Positions 14,983-22,625 are shown, counted from the first letter of the stretch. The stretch: DNA of 50,562 nt from Candidatus Undinarchaeales archaeon (GCA_030753015.1 JASMDC010000025.1:1-50562); one strand, 5' to 3'. Program-made: numbers and translations. Notes: generated by a model from the sequence alone, not told the origin.

Positions 14983-17016
14983 TCATAATCTCTTTATATA
15001 TCCACGCTGGGGCTCGAAGATCTCCCCGACCTGCATGAGCTCGCGGATGACCTTCTCGACCGCGAGCTCGTCCATGCCCTTGCCGCCCGCCTCCCGGATC
15101 ACGTCCTCGGTCTTGACGGCGGTGCCCTCGACCTCCTCGAGCGACCGGATGATGCCCAGCACATTGGTGAGGAGGTTGCGCTTGCTCGCGGGTGTTACGC
15201 CGGAGGCGCGGTCGATGTCGAGCTTCCCGGTCTCGGGATCGAAACCGACCTCCTTGAGGTAGGCGAATATCAGACGGATGGCGCGCTGGGCGTCCTCGGC
15301 CTCGGCGCGGTCGGACAGCCTGACGCGGGCGGACGCCTCTGCGAGGCGGATCATGGACTCCAGCTGGCGCACGGAGATGGGCACGCTCCGTTCTTTCTCG
15401 CTATACTGGCCTCGTAGCCCAACGAAGAAGTTCTTGATCTCCTGGATGGCCGCCTCAGTTAGACGGGGGCTGGAGTTCCGCTTGGCGAAGGATATGTACT
15501 TGCGCAGGATGTCTTGGGAGATCGGAGGTTCCTTCTGGTCCTCAACGGACGAGTGGAGGTGGAGGATGTGCTCGGCCATCCGCGTGTCCTTCTCCCGGTC
15601 CGGTTTGTCCCTGATGGGGAAGATGAGGTCGAACCGGTTGATGAGGGTGGGCGGGAGGTCGATCTGGTCGGCCGGGGGCTGGTAGGGGTCGAACCGACCG
15701 TGCTTGGGGTTCGCCGCGGCCAGGATGGCCGTCTGTGCTTTGAGGGTGGCCTGGATGCTGGCCTTGCTTATGGTGACCGTCTGCTGCGCCATGGCCTCGT
15801 GCATGGCGGACCGGTCGTCCTGGGTCATCTTGTCCAGCTCGTCGATGCAGGCGATGCCTTTGTTGGCGAGCACCAGGGTGCCTGCCTCGAGCACCCACGC
15901 CTTGAGGAACTCGTCCTTGACGACAGAGGCGGTGAGGCCAGCGGCTGACGCACCCTTCCCGGACACGTACCGCGCCTTGGGGGCCATCTTCTCGATGTAC
16001 TTGAGCATCATGCTCTTGCCGGCCCCGGGGTCGCCGATGAGCAAGATATGGATATCGCCCCTTGTCTCCGTACCGTCCTTGCGCCGCTTGCGGATGCCGC
16101 CGAAGAGGAAGAGCGACAGCGCCTCCTTGATATCTTCGTAGCCGTAGATCGAGGGGGCGATGGACTCCTTGAGCTTCTTGTAGATGTGGGGGTCGGCCGC
16201 CAGTCGCCGGATCTCCTCCTCGTCCTCGGGGGTGACCTCGATGTCCTCGAACTGGGTGATCTTGGGATCTATGAAATTGGCGTCAAGGAATATGTCTAGG
16301 CGTCGGGTGGGCTGGCCGTGGCTGGAGGTCACCGTGACCTCGCCGAGGGTGCCGTTGATGAACACCTCGGTACCGGGAATGACCTTGTGGCCCATACCAG
16401 GGTCCACCAGGTCGTCGCGGATGAACACCCGCAGCCGCTTGGCCTGCTCGCCCCCTATTAGGTTGTCGGGCAGCTCCTCCACCTCGAGCTTCTGCATGTC
16501 CGTGAGCTTCTTGTCCGTCATGCGGAACTTTCCCTTCCTCCCGCAGATGCACTTGGTCGGCTCGCGCAGGTGCGGGCCGGTCTGTGGGATGATGATGAGG
16601 TTCCCGCAGTTGGGGCAGTCGAAGGTAGCTTCCAGGATCTCGGGGCGCACGTCGCTTGCCTGACGGATCAGGCCCTCGATGCAGATGAACTTGCCCAAGT
16701 GATCGCTCCGCACGTCGCGGATGTACACGGCCTGGCTCTCGGGGAGATGCTCGAACCGGACCTTCAGCTCCACGAAGTCCTCGCCCAGGTCCAGGCGGGT
16801 TATCGCCTCCTCGGCGCAGGCGAGGATGTCCCGGGGACGGTTGAGAAGGTCGTCGGCCAGGTCGATGTCAAAGGAGTCCAGCTCGCGGAAGTCCACTTTG
16901 ATGGAGCTCTCACCCTCCCGCACGATCCTGAGCAGCTCGTCGTTGTAGAACGTGTTGAAGAAGTTCTCGAACTTCTGGATGACCTGCTCGGAATCACTGA
17001 TCTCGGAAGGCACCAC
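14983..17016 (-). CDS. mcm: MCM replicative helicase
   Basis: The 677-residue protein is the hexameric MCM helicase. The N-terminal domain carries a zinc motif with CPNCG and C-x-C (CICG) about residues 135-159. The AAA+ core shows Walker A GDPGAGKSMM (near 331), Walker B ACIDELDKM (near 389), sensor 1 AAANPKHGRF and the arginine finger region NRFDLIFPI. A C-terminal winged helix ends GEIFEPQRGYIKRL. No intein is present. The GTG-GTG start lies about 25 bases after a TATA box, consistent with a leaderless transcript. Confidence 0.97.
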   Translation of the reverse strand: MVPSEISDSEQVIQKFENFFNTFYNDELLRIVREGESSIKVDFRELDSFDIDLADDLLNRPRDILACAEEAITRLDLGEDFVELKVRFEHLPESQAVYIRDVRSDHLGKFICIEGLIRQASDVRPEILEATFDCPNCGNLIIIPQTGPHLREPTKCICGRKGKFRMTDKKLTDMQKLEVEELPDNLIGGEQAKRLRVFIRDDLVDPGMGHKVIPGTEVFINGTLGEVTVTSSHGQPTRRLDIFLDANFIDPKITQFEDIEVTPEDEEEIRRLAADPHIYKKLKESIAPSIYGYEDIKEALSLFLFGGIRKRRKDGTETRGDIHILLIGDPGAGKSMMLKYIEKMAPKARYVSGKGASAAGLTASVVKDEFLKAWVLEAGTLVLANKGIACIDELDKMTQDDRSAMHEAMAQQTVTISKASIQATLKAQTAILAAANPKHGRFDPYQPPADQIDLPPTLINRFDLIFPIRDKPDREKDTRMAEHILHLHSSVEDQKEPPISQDILRKYISFAKRNSSPRLTEAAIQEIKNFFVGLRGQYSEKERSVPISVRQLESMIRLAEASARVRLSDRAEAEDAQRAIRLIFAYLKEVGFDPETGKLDIDRASGVTPASKRNLLTNVLGIIRSLEEVEGTAVKTEDVIREAGGKGMDELAVEKVIRELMQVGEIFEPQRGYIKRL
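14992..15002 (-). promoter_or_regulatory. TATA box inside the MCM 3' end
   Basis: The minus-strand sequence GATATATAAAG encodes the last residues of MCM (G-Y-I-K) and also forms a strong TATA box about 35 bases before the RPA start, giving a short leader that contains GGTGA. Confidence 0.5.
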
Positions 17017-17035
17017 GCTGGTGTTCAGGCGAAGC

Positions 17036-17046
17036 TTTGATATACC
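17036..17046 (-). promoter_or_regulatory. TATA box for MCM
   Basis: GGTATATCAAA on the minus strand is centred about 25 bases upstream of the MCM GTG, fitting leaderless initiation. Confidence 0.5.
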
Positions 17047-17079
17047 TTTCTCCTACCCCCCAGCAGGGGTAACCGGGGG

Positions 17080-17829
17080 TCACCGCGGGAGGTCGAAGAG
17101 GCGTCCGGCTGTGGCTGTCGTGGCCGAAGCGACATCCTCGGGTGGAACGTTCTTGATCCGGGCCACGAGGTCACGCGAGATGACGATGTTCGCCGGGATG
17201 TTCACCGCTCCACGCTCGGGTGCGAGTGCGGGGCAGTCCGTCTCGAGCGCCAGGCTCTCCAGAGGGAGCGCACGCACGAGCTTCACCTTCTGGGTGGTAT
17301 CCCGGGGTGGGACAGAGAACACGAACCCTGCCTTCGCTCCCTCCAAAGCTGGGCCGGCACGTCCGTCGTAGGCGTGCAATAGCACACGTGATGCTCCGGC
17401 ATCGAGGAGCTGGCGCACAGCATGCTTCCCGGCACTGCGGGAGTGGACGATGAGCGGGAGTTCGAGGTCCCGAGCCAGCTCGATGAACCGGGCGAAGACG
17501 CACCTCTGTCGCTCACGCTCCGCAGGCTCGGAGCGGGCGAAGTCCAGCCCCACCTCGCCCAGGGCAACAAACCGGTCCCGGTGCCGTTCGGCCAGCTGAC
17601 AGACCTCCTCGATGGTCTCCTCGTCGGTCTCCCTCGGATCGCAGCCGAGAGTGTTCACCACGAGGTCCGGACGAGCATCCGCCAGTGCGAAGGAGCTGGG
17701 CAGGAGGTCCGGTCCAAGAGCACAGTCCACCACGGTCCCCAGGCCCGCGGCGCACGCTTCGTCGAGCAGATGCTCGCGCTCACCATCGAACGCGGGATCA
17801 CTTATGTGGGCATGGCAGTCGATGAGCAT
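17080..17829 (-). CDS. TatD-family metal-dependent hydrolase
   Basis: The 249-residue protein belongs to the TatD nuclease family, TIM-barrel enzymes with two metals that show 3'-5' DNase activity. Motifs in order are MLIDCHAHISDP at the N-terminus (first metal site), ALGEVGLDF near residue 93, LIVHSRSAGKHA near 129, LLHAYDG near 151, and LALETDCPAL near 200. The family core fixes the start at the ATG before LIDCHAH; a longer frame extends into the divergent Trm1 gene and is rejected. It is divergent from Trm1 across a 70-base gap. Confidence 0.88.
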   Translation of the reverse strand: MLIDCHAHISDPAFDGEREHLLDEACAAGLGTVVDCALGPDLLPSSFALADARPDLVVNTLGCDPRETDEETIEEVCQLAERHRDRFVALGEVGLDFARSEPAERERQRCVFARFIELARDLELPLIVHSRSAGKHAVRQLLDAGASRVLLHAYDGRAGPALEGAKAGFVFSVPPRDTTQKVKLVRALPLESLALETDCPALAPERGAVNIPANIVISRDLVARIKNVPPEDVASATTATAGRLFDLPR

Positions 17830-17869
17830 GAGACAGGTCCCCGGCGGGAGGTGGCGCGCCCGCCCAAGA

Positions 17870-17879
17870 TTGATAAATG
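17870..17879 (+). promoter_or_regulatory. TATA box for Trm1 in the divergent gap
   Basis: TTGATAAATG is centred about 26 bases before the GTG proposed as the Trm1 start, matching leaderless initiation. The same AT-rich patch, read on the other strand (CATTTATCAA), may serve TatD with a leader of about 15-20 bases. Confidence 0.4.
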
Positions 17880-17899
17880 TTTCCGGGTCGCATCCCCTC

Positions 17900-19036
17900 G
17901 TGGTCGAGTTCCCGCTCATCGAGGTGGAGGAGGGAGCAGCGCACCTCGTCGTCCCCGATCTGGAGCGCATCGCCCCAGGCGCCTACCCCACGAAGGCACC
18001 GGTGTTCTACAATCCTGACATGGTGCACAACAGGGACATATCGCTCCTGGTGTACAGGCAGTTCCTCGGCGGGAAGGGCTCAATTCTAGACATGCTGGCA
18101 GCTACCGGGGTGCGGTCGGTCCGTGCAGCCCTCGAGGCGGGGGCGACCCGCGTGCTCGCCTGTGATGCGAAACCGGCCGCAGTGGAGCTCATCCGCGCCA
18201 ACATCGAGCGCAACGGCGTGTCGGATATCGTAGAGGCCGTGCAGGGTGACGCCCGTGCGGTCGTCCTCAGAAGGGAATGGTTCGATATAATCGACGTGGA
18301 CCCCTTCGGCTGTCCCACACCTTTCCTCCAGGGGGTGTCCGCTGCCATCAGACCGCGTCGTGGGCTCATCGGAGTATCGGCGACCGATGGCGCCGTGCTC
18401 TGTGGCGTCCATCCCAAGGTGTGCATGCGCAAGTACGGATCCCGATCGCTCAAGACCCCGTACTGCCACGAGCTGGCGATGCGCATCCTGGTGTACGCCT
18501 CGGCCCTTCCCCTCCTTCGGGACGACTACGGCGTCAGACCCGTGCTCTCTCACGCCTCCATCCACTTCTTCCGGGTGTACCTCGAGACGCGCAAGGGGAA
18601 GGCGCGAGCGGACCTCACCATGGACCAAATCGGGTACGTCGCCCACTGCATGCATTGTGGCTGGCGTGGGACGGGGAAACGCCCTCGCGAGCTGTGCCCG
18701 TGTTGCCAGAAACCCACCGCGTGGGCCGGACCGCTGTGGACGGGCCCTCTCAACGACCAGGAGCTCGTGTCCTCGCTGGCGGGACAGGAGAAACTAGCGC
18801 CCGACGCGCAGAAGCTCCTGGAGAAGCTTGCCGCCGAACCCGATATCCCTCTCTTCTATGACCTCCACGCTCTCGGGAAGGACCTCGTGATGGATGTTCC
18901 ACGGACATCGCGCGTGATGGACGCGCTCCGTGAGCAGGGGTATATCGCTGGTCCCACCCACCTCTCGGGAAGCGGGGTGAAGACCGACGCCGAAGTGGAC
19001 GCGGTCAAGGACGCCATGCGGGCGGCTGCAGTGTGA
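17900..19036 (+). CDS. trm1: tRNA (guanine26-N2)-dimethyltransferase Trm1
   Basis: The 378-residue enzyme would form N2,N2-dimethylguanosine at position 26 of tRNAs using SAM. Features are the APVFYNPDMVHNRDIS segment near residue 31, the SAM-binding ILDMLAATGVRSVR near 59, VLACDAKPAAVEL, the catalytic DVDPFGCPTPFL near 132, GVSATDGAVLCG, and a zinc cluster with CMHCGWRG and CPCCQKPT near 252-275. The GTG start is fixed by the TATA box 26 bases upstream; the much longer open frame upstream runs antisense through TatD. Family assignment is firm. Confidence 0.95.
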   Translation: MVEFPLIEVEEGAAHLVVPDLERIAPGAYPTKAPVFYNPDMVHNRDISLLVYRQFLGGKGSILDMLAATGVRSVRAALEAGATRVLACDAKPAAVELIRANIERNGVSDIVEAVQGDARAVVLRREWFDIIDVDPFGCPTPFLQGVSAAIRPRRGLIGVSATDGAVLCGVHPKVCMRKYGSRSLKTPYCHELAMRILVYASALPLLRDDYGVRPVLSHASIHFFRVYLETRKGKARADLTMDQIGYVAHCMHCGWRGTGKRPRELCPCCQKPTAWAGPLWTGPLNDQELVSSLAGQEKLAPDAQKLLEKLAAEPDIPLFYDLHALGKDLVMDVPRTSRVMDALREQGYIAGPTHLSGSGVKTDAEVDAVKDAMRAAAV

Positions 19037-19055
19037 TTTGACCGGCAGTCAATAT

Positions 19056-19098
19056 GTATCAAAAACGATTCATTTCGTATCAAAATTGATACGTATCA
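19056..19098. repeat. GTATCA half-site cluster with hairpin
   Basis: Three direct and one inverted copy of GTATCA occur within 43 bases (19056-19061, 19077-19082, inverted 19087-19092, and 19093-19098). The central pair forms an inverted repeat with eight-base arms (CGTATCAA / TTGATACG) around two bases. It lies after the Trm1 stop in an AT-rich 130-base gap between convergent genes. It could be an operator for an unseen transcript, a cruciform or a termination signal; no function is claimed. Confidence 0.45.
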
Positions 19099-19167
19099 TC
19101 GATTCGTCCATTGAACGTTCCAAAGCTTATCCTGGCGAGAACCCGTGCAATGGTGATCGGACCGGGC

Positions 19168-19314
19168 CTAGGCGGTGATGAAGCCGTCCCGGGTCCGGGT
19201 GGACGATGCCTTTGGCGGCTCCTCGTCCTCACCGATGCCCAGCTTCTCCTTGTACCAGTTATCGAAGACCTTCCGGACCGCGGCCCGGTCGTCGTTCCCC
19301 TTCATGATGGCCAT
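19168..19314 (-). CDS. Orphan small protein, 48 residues
   Basis: A 48-codon frame begins with M-A-I-M-K-G and ends F-I-T-A. It is hydrophilic, with a helix-prone RAAVRKVFDNWYKEKLG segment and then an acidic/Pro linker. The ATG lies 12 bases after the TFE stop, preceded by GGGGATCACG, which can act as a weak ribosome-binding site, so it could be cotranscribed with TFE. Its frame gives a sensible amino-acid composition without rare-residue runs. No family is recognised; it is too short to be sure it is translated. Confidence 0.5.
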   Translation of the reverse strand: MAIMKGNDDRAAVRKVFDNWYKEKLGIGEDEEPPKASSTRTRDGFITA

Positions 19315-19326
19315 GATCGTGATCCC

Positions 19327-19818
19327 CTATGAAGACTCCATCCGTCCTATGTAGTCCTCGAGCTCCTGGCAGGCGAACTCGTTCTCGTGCTGGCGCAGTG
19401 ATTCGCCGCACGAGGGGCAGATGAAGTCGTTCTCGAACCCTTCCTCGAAGGTGAACCGTTGGCATCGTTCAGTGCACATGAAGAAGTGGTTGGAATGCTC
19501 GAACTCGAAGCGCTTTCGCAGGAGGCTCAGTATCTTGCGTTTGCGACGACTGATTGCCTCTGCCAGGCGCTCGGGATAGAGCTCCCAGTGGTACACGAAC
19601 CAGCCGTTGGGCTCTCGCTCCTTGCGGAAATTGACCAACTTCGCATCATAGAACCGCTGGAGGATACCCCTGATTATCTGCTCCGTGAGCCCCAGATCCT
19701 CAGCGAGCTCCGTTTCCGTGCGTTCGCCCTTGGTAAGAGCCCTGATGACGCCGATGGCGCGTATACCGCCGATTCCGGCTATGAAGTCGAGTGAGACGGG
19801 CTCTTCTAATGACTCCAC
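19327..19818 (-). CDS. tfe: Transcription factor E (TFE alpha)
   Basis: The 163-residue protein matches archaeal TFE, which stabilises the open promoter complex with RNA polymerase. It has an N-terminal winged helix (ALTKGERTETELAEDLGLTE, then RGILQRFYDAKLVNFRKE), the diagnostic GWFVYHWEL strand near residue 72, a basic helical linker, and a C-terminal zinc ribbon FMCTERCQRFTFEEGFENDF-ICPSCG. The first zinc knuckle reads C-x3-C instead of C-x2-C, an unusual spacing. A TATA box (GCCTTTATAAC, near 19840-19850) lies about 25 bases upstream of the GTG start, consistent with a leaderless message. Confidence 0.88.
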   Translation of the reverse strand: MESLEEPVSLDFIAGIGGIRAIGVIRALTKGERTETELAEDLGLTEQIIRGILQRFYDAKLVNFRKEREPNGWFVYHWELYPERLAEAISRRKRKILSLLRKRFEFEHSNHFFMCTERCQRFTFEEGFENDFICPSCGESLRQHENEFACQELEDYIGRMESS

Positions 19819-19863
19819 GACAGAGAGGCCGTGTTCATGAGTTATAAAGGCAGGTCCGCTCGC

Positions 19864-20601
19864 TCAGTATAGCCGCTCTCCCACCTCGGCCTCCAGCACC
19901 TTGAGCACCTTGCGACGGACCACCTCGCGCTCCCCGTCCTTGCCCGTAAGATCATGCACGTCACGCTCCCTGAGCGGGCGGCTGGACACAACCATCACCC
20001 TGCTTGCCAGCCGGAGGGCTACCTCGACATCATGAGTGACAAGGACGACCGTCGTGCCCGTCTCCTTCCAGAGCCGCATCAGGGTGTTCTGGAGGATCCT
20101 GGATGTCTGGGCATCCAGGGAGGAGAAAGGCTCGTCCATGAGGAGCATGTCGGGCTCGGCCACCATGGCACGGGCCAGGGCGACACGTCGCTCCATCCCG
20201 CCGGACAGGGTACGTGGATAGTTGTCCTGGAATCCGTCCAGACCGCACGTGCGGACGGCCTCCGCCACCCGTTCAGGATCGACGTCCCCGCGGGCCTCCA
20301 TGCCGAAGGAGACGTTCTCCTCGACGGTGGCCCAGGGGAACACCGTGCCCTCCTGGAAGATGAGCACACGGTCCGGTCCGGATCCGGTAACAGGCTCGCC
20401 CCGCACCTTCACGCTCCCCGCCGTGGGTGTCTCGAGCCCCGCGAGGAGGCGAAGCAGCGTGGTCTTCCCGCACCCGCTGGGTCCAACGATGGCCATGAGC
20501 TCGCCCTGGCGGACCGTCAGGTCGAGACCATCGATGACATCTAGATCGCCGAAGGACTTGGTGAGGCCCTTGACTGCTAGCACTGGTGGGTCTACCGCCA
20601 C
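19864..20601 (-). CDS. ABC transporter ATP-binding protein, NitT/TauT type
   Basis: The 245-residue ATPase powers the importer encoded with the next two genes. Walker A GPSGCGKTT (near residue 40), Q-loop IFQEGTVFPW, signature LSGGMERR (near 134), Walker B MLLMDEPFSSLD and the switch histidine VLVTHD are present. The overall type (SsuB/TauB/NrtC-like) is clear. The GTG start lies inside the last ten bases of the permease gene; the long upstream extension of the frame is antisense-like, Arg/Gly-rich sequence and is rejected. The substrate is unknown; relatives import nitrate, sulfonates, taurine or pyrimidine precursors. Confidence 0.9.
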   Translation of the reverse strand: MAVDPPVLAVKGLTKSFGDLDVIDGLDLTVRQGELMAIVGPSGCGKTTLLRLLAGLETPTAGSVKVRGEPVTGSGPDRVLIFQEGTVFPWATVEENVSFGMEARGDVDPERVAEAVRTCGLDGFQDNYPRTLSGGMERRVALARAMVAEPDMLLMDEPFSSLDAQTSRILQNTLMRLWKETGTTVVLVTHDVEVALRLASRVMVVSSRPLRERDVHDLTGKDGEREVVRRKVLKVLEAEVGERLY

Positions 20602-21344
20602 GGTACGAACCTCCCCTCGAGACCTCGCATGCCCCGGTTCATCAGATAGCCGAGGACACCGATGCTCACCATCCCGACCATGATACGATCGGCACGGGCC
20701 AGGTCCTGGGCCACGACCATCATGTAGCCGAGGCCGTAACCGGTCCGTACGCCCTGGAGCTCCGCGGCGACCAGACACATCCACGCCACACCCGCACCCA
20801 CGCGCAGTCCGGTCAGCACGTGCGGGAGCGTCGCGGGGACCACCACACGCCGCCACGTCGTCGAGTCATCGGCCCCGAACACCCGTGAGACCTCAAGATA
20901 GCGGGGCTCGATGGCACGCACACCCTCGTACGTGTTCAGGAGGATAGGGAACACGCATCCAAGGAAGATGATGAACGCCTGGTCGGCGAGCCCGATGCCC
21001 AGCCACAGGATGGCCAGAGGGATCCATGCGAGGGGCGGGACGGGTCGTACGAGCTCGACAACCGGCTCTAGGATGTCCCGTGCCCAGGGTCGCGTCCCCA
21101 TGAGATAGCCCAGCAGGATGCCCACGAGCGAGCCCGCGCCGAGTCCGACCAGCACGCGTCCCAGTGAAGCTGCAGCGTGACGGACCAGATCGCCGGAGCG
21201 GAGGAGGCGAACACCCTCCACGGCGACGGTCAGCGGTCCGGGGAAGAGGGCCGCGAAGGTACCACCTCGTCCAGCTGCTGCCCATGCAGCGAGCTGCCAG
21301 AGGGCAAGGAAGATGACGATCCCAGCACCACGGCGGAGCCTCAG
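20592..21344 (-). CDS. ABC transporter permease, NitT/TauT type, apparent CTG start
   Basis: The permease has the BPD-type fold with TM segments and the coupling loop EGVRAIEPRYLEVSRVFGAD. From the first ordinary start codon (GTG, 21221) it would be 209 residues and lack the first membrane helix. The same frame extends upstream without stops and encodes a typical first helix (GIVIFLALWQLAAWAA) and FPGPLTVA. No ATG, GTG or TTG occurs in that stretch, but a CTG at 21344-21342 overlaps the binding-protein stop (CTGA) and is preceded by GGAGG at seven bases. That gives 250 residues, normal for the family. I therefore favour CTG initiation. Confidence 0.78.
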   Translation of the reverse strand: MRLRRGAGIVIFLALWQLAAWAAAGRGGTFAALFPGPLTVAVEGVRLLRSGDLVRHAAASLGRVLVGLGAGSLVGILLGYLMGTRPWARDILEPVVELVRPVPPLAWIPLAILWLGIGLADQAFIIFLGCVFPILLNTYEGVRAIEPRYLEVSRVFGADDSTTWRRVVVPATLPHVLTGLRVGAGVAWMCLVAAELQGVRTGYGLGYMMVVAQDLARADRIMVGMVSIGVLGYLMNRGMRGLEGRFVPWR

Positions 21345-22336
21345 GACTCTCCCTCCACGGCAACGCCGGCGGCTTCGAGCGCGCGGAGCGCTAGCACGTG
21401 CTGGACGGTGCCGAATCCGGGGACAGCGATGTCACGCCCGGCCAGGTCGGTCACGTCCGTGATGGGCCCGTCGGTGCGCACGGCGATGCAGGAACCCTCT
21501 TCGTTCACCCCGGCGAGCACGACAACAGGCACCTGCGCGACGGTTCCCTTGAGCAGGAGGGGTGCGGCCCCCAGGTACCCCGCGTCGATATCGGCGGCCG
21601 CGAACCCGTCCATCTCCTTGACCCCGTTCTCGAACACAACCTCCTCGACCGTGATCCCTTCATCAGCGAAGTACCCCTTCTCCTTGGCGACGAGGAAGGC
21701 GGCCTGGTGGATGTCTCCCTCCAACCATCCCACACGCAGTGTGATCGGGCCGGTCGGAGCATCTACATCCTGCTGCTTGGGCACTAGCCTGGACACAGCG
21801 GTCGCGGGATCGGTCTCGGAAGGTACAAGGCCAGCATCGCGGATGGCCTGCATGTACGTGGTCATCCCCGTCCGGTCAGGCTCGGTACGGAAGGCGATGT
21901 TGTCCATGGCGGCTTGAACTGCCTCCCGGTCCATGCCGGTGGACGCAGCGAAGATATCGACGGCCTCGTCCGGATGTTCGTTCATGTAGGCCGTGGCCCG
22001 CTCGTGGATCCGTCGCAGGGCCGATGCCAGCCCCGGCCGGCTCTCGAGAAGCTCCTGCCGGGCCGCGAGGACGCAGCAGGGATGGGACGGCCAGATGTCC
22101 TTTGAAGCGGCGAGCATCCGTGCCGTTCCGGACAGCACGGCCCGTGCACAGTGGGGCTCCCAGGCGACGAAGGCCGCAACATCACCACGGGCCAGGGCCG
22201 CCTCCATGAGGGCTGGGCGCAGGCGCACGAAGCGAGCGGACGTACCTGCACTGGGCGGAGCGAGCACCGCCGCCAGGGCGAGCAGGCACACGACGGCAGC
22301 TATGAGGACCGGGAGAGGTCGTATCGACGATTCCAT
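21341..22336 (-). CDS. Substrate-binding protein, NitT/TauT type, circularly permuted
   Basis: The 331-residue protein has an N-terminal membrane/signal segment (LIAAVVCLLALAAVLA). It then shows features normally found in the second half of the family: ALMEAALARGDVAAFVAWEP near residue 43, and DIWPSHPCCVLAA near 79. The canonical first half follows only afterwards: ITLRVGWLEGDIHQAAFLVA near 195, DIDAGYLGAAPLLLKG near 249, and IAVPGFGTVQHVLALRALEA near 303, at the very C-terminus. The order of the two lobes is thus swapped. I use the ATG eight codons after the first possible TTG because a weak TATA-like patch lies about 30 bases upstream. Its stop overlaps the permease CTG. Confidence 0.82.
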   Translation of the reverse strand: MESSIRPLPVLIAAVVCLLALAAVLAPPSAGTSARFVRLRPALMEAALARGDVAAFVAWEPHCARAVLSGTARMLAASKDIWPSHPCCVLAARQELLESRPGLASALRRIHERATAYMNEHPDEAVDIFAASTGMDREAVQAAMDNIAFRTEPDRTGMTTYMQAIRDAGLVPSETDPATAVSRLVPKQQDVDAPTGPITLRVGWLEGDIHQAAFLVAKEKGYFADEGITVEEVVFENGVKEMDGFAAADIDAGYLGAAPLLLKGTVAQVPVVVLAGVNEEGSCIAVRTDGPITDVTDLAGRDIAVPGFGTVQHVLALRALEAAGVAVEGES

Positions 22337-22431
22337 TATGGACGAGTCTGGAATGCCCAACCATTATGAATGTATGGCTGGTCCAGGGTATTCCATCGTA
22401 CCGTGTCCGCCGGGGGGTGGTCGTCGGCCCC

Positions 22432-22578
22432 TTAGTTCTCCACGTCTAGAGGGTGGTCGCACAGGGGGCAGCGGAACTCGTTGTCCTCCCGGTCGGTGTC
22501 CACGCGGATATGTGTACCGCAAGCACAGTCGGCCTCGAGGGTACGGAGCATCTTATAGATTATAGGAGTCTCAATCAT
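22432..22578 (-). CDS. Small zinc-ribbon protein, 48 residues
   Basis: A 48-codon frame starts M-I-E-T-P and encodes a CAC motif near residue 18 and CPLCDHPL near 39, ending D-V-E-N. Four cysteines in two knuckles suggest a zinc ribbon. A TATA-like TTTAATAAT overlaps the first ATG, so the internal ATG nine codons later (39 residues) may be the real start of a leaderless message. No family is recognised. It stands alone between the ABC importer and the HxlR gene. Confidence 0.5.
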   Translation of the reverse strand: MIETPIIYKMLRTLEADCACGTHIRVDTDREDNEFRCPLCDHPLDVEN

Positions 22579-22625
22579 TATTAAAGAAAGGAGGCCGGCG
22601 TGCCGCTATTCCCGCAGGTCCTGTC

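Noticed and set aside
17612-17899. N-terminal extension of Trm1
   Set aside because: It is antisense to TatD, lacks the family N-terminus and lies upstream of the TATA box.
20602-20856. N-terminal extension of the ABC ATPase
   Set aside because: It overlaps the permease gene, is rich in Arg and Gly, and the canonical ATPase start follows the GTG at 20601.
20592-22336. Programmed frameshift fusing binding protein and permease
   Set aside because: The stop overlap with CTG, the ribosome-binding site and the normal permease length are explained better by CTG initiation, and no slippery sequence was seen.
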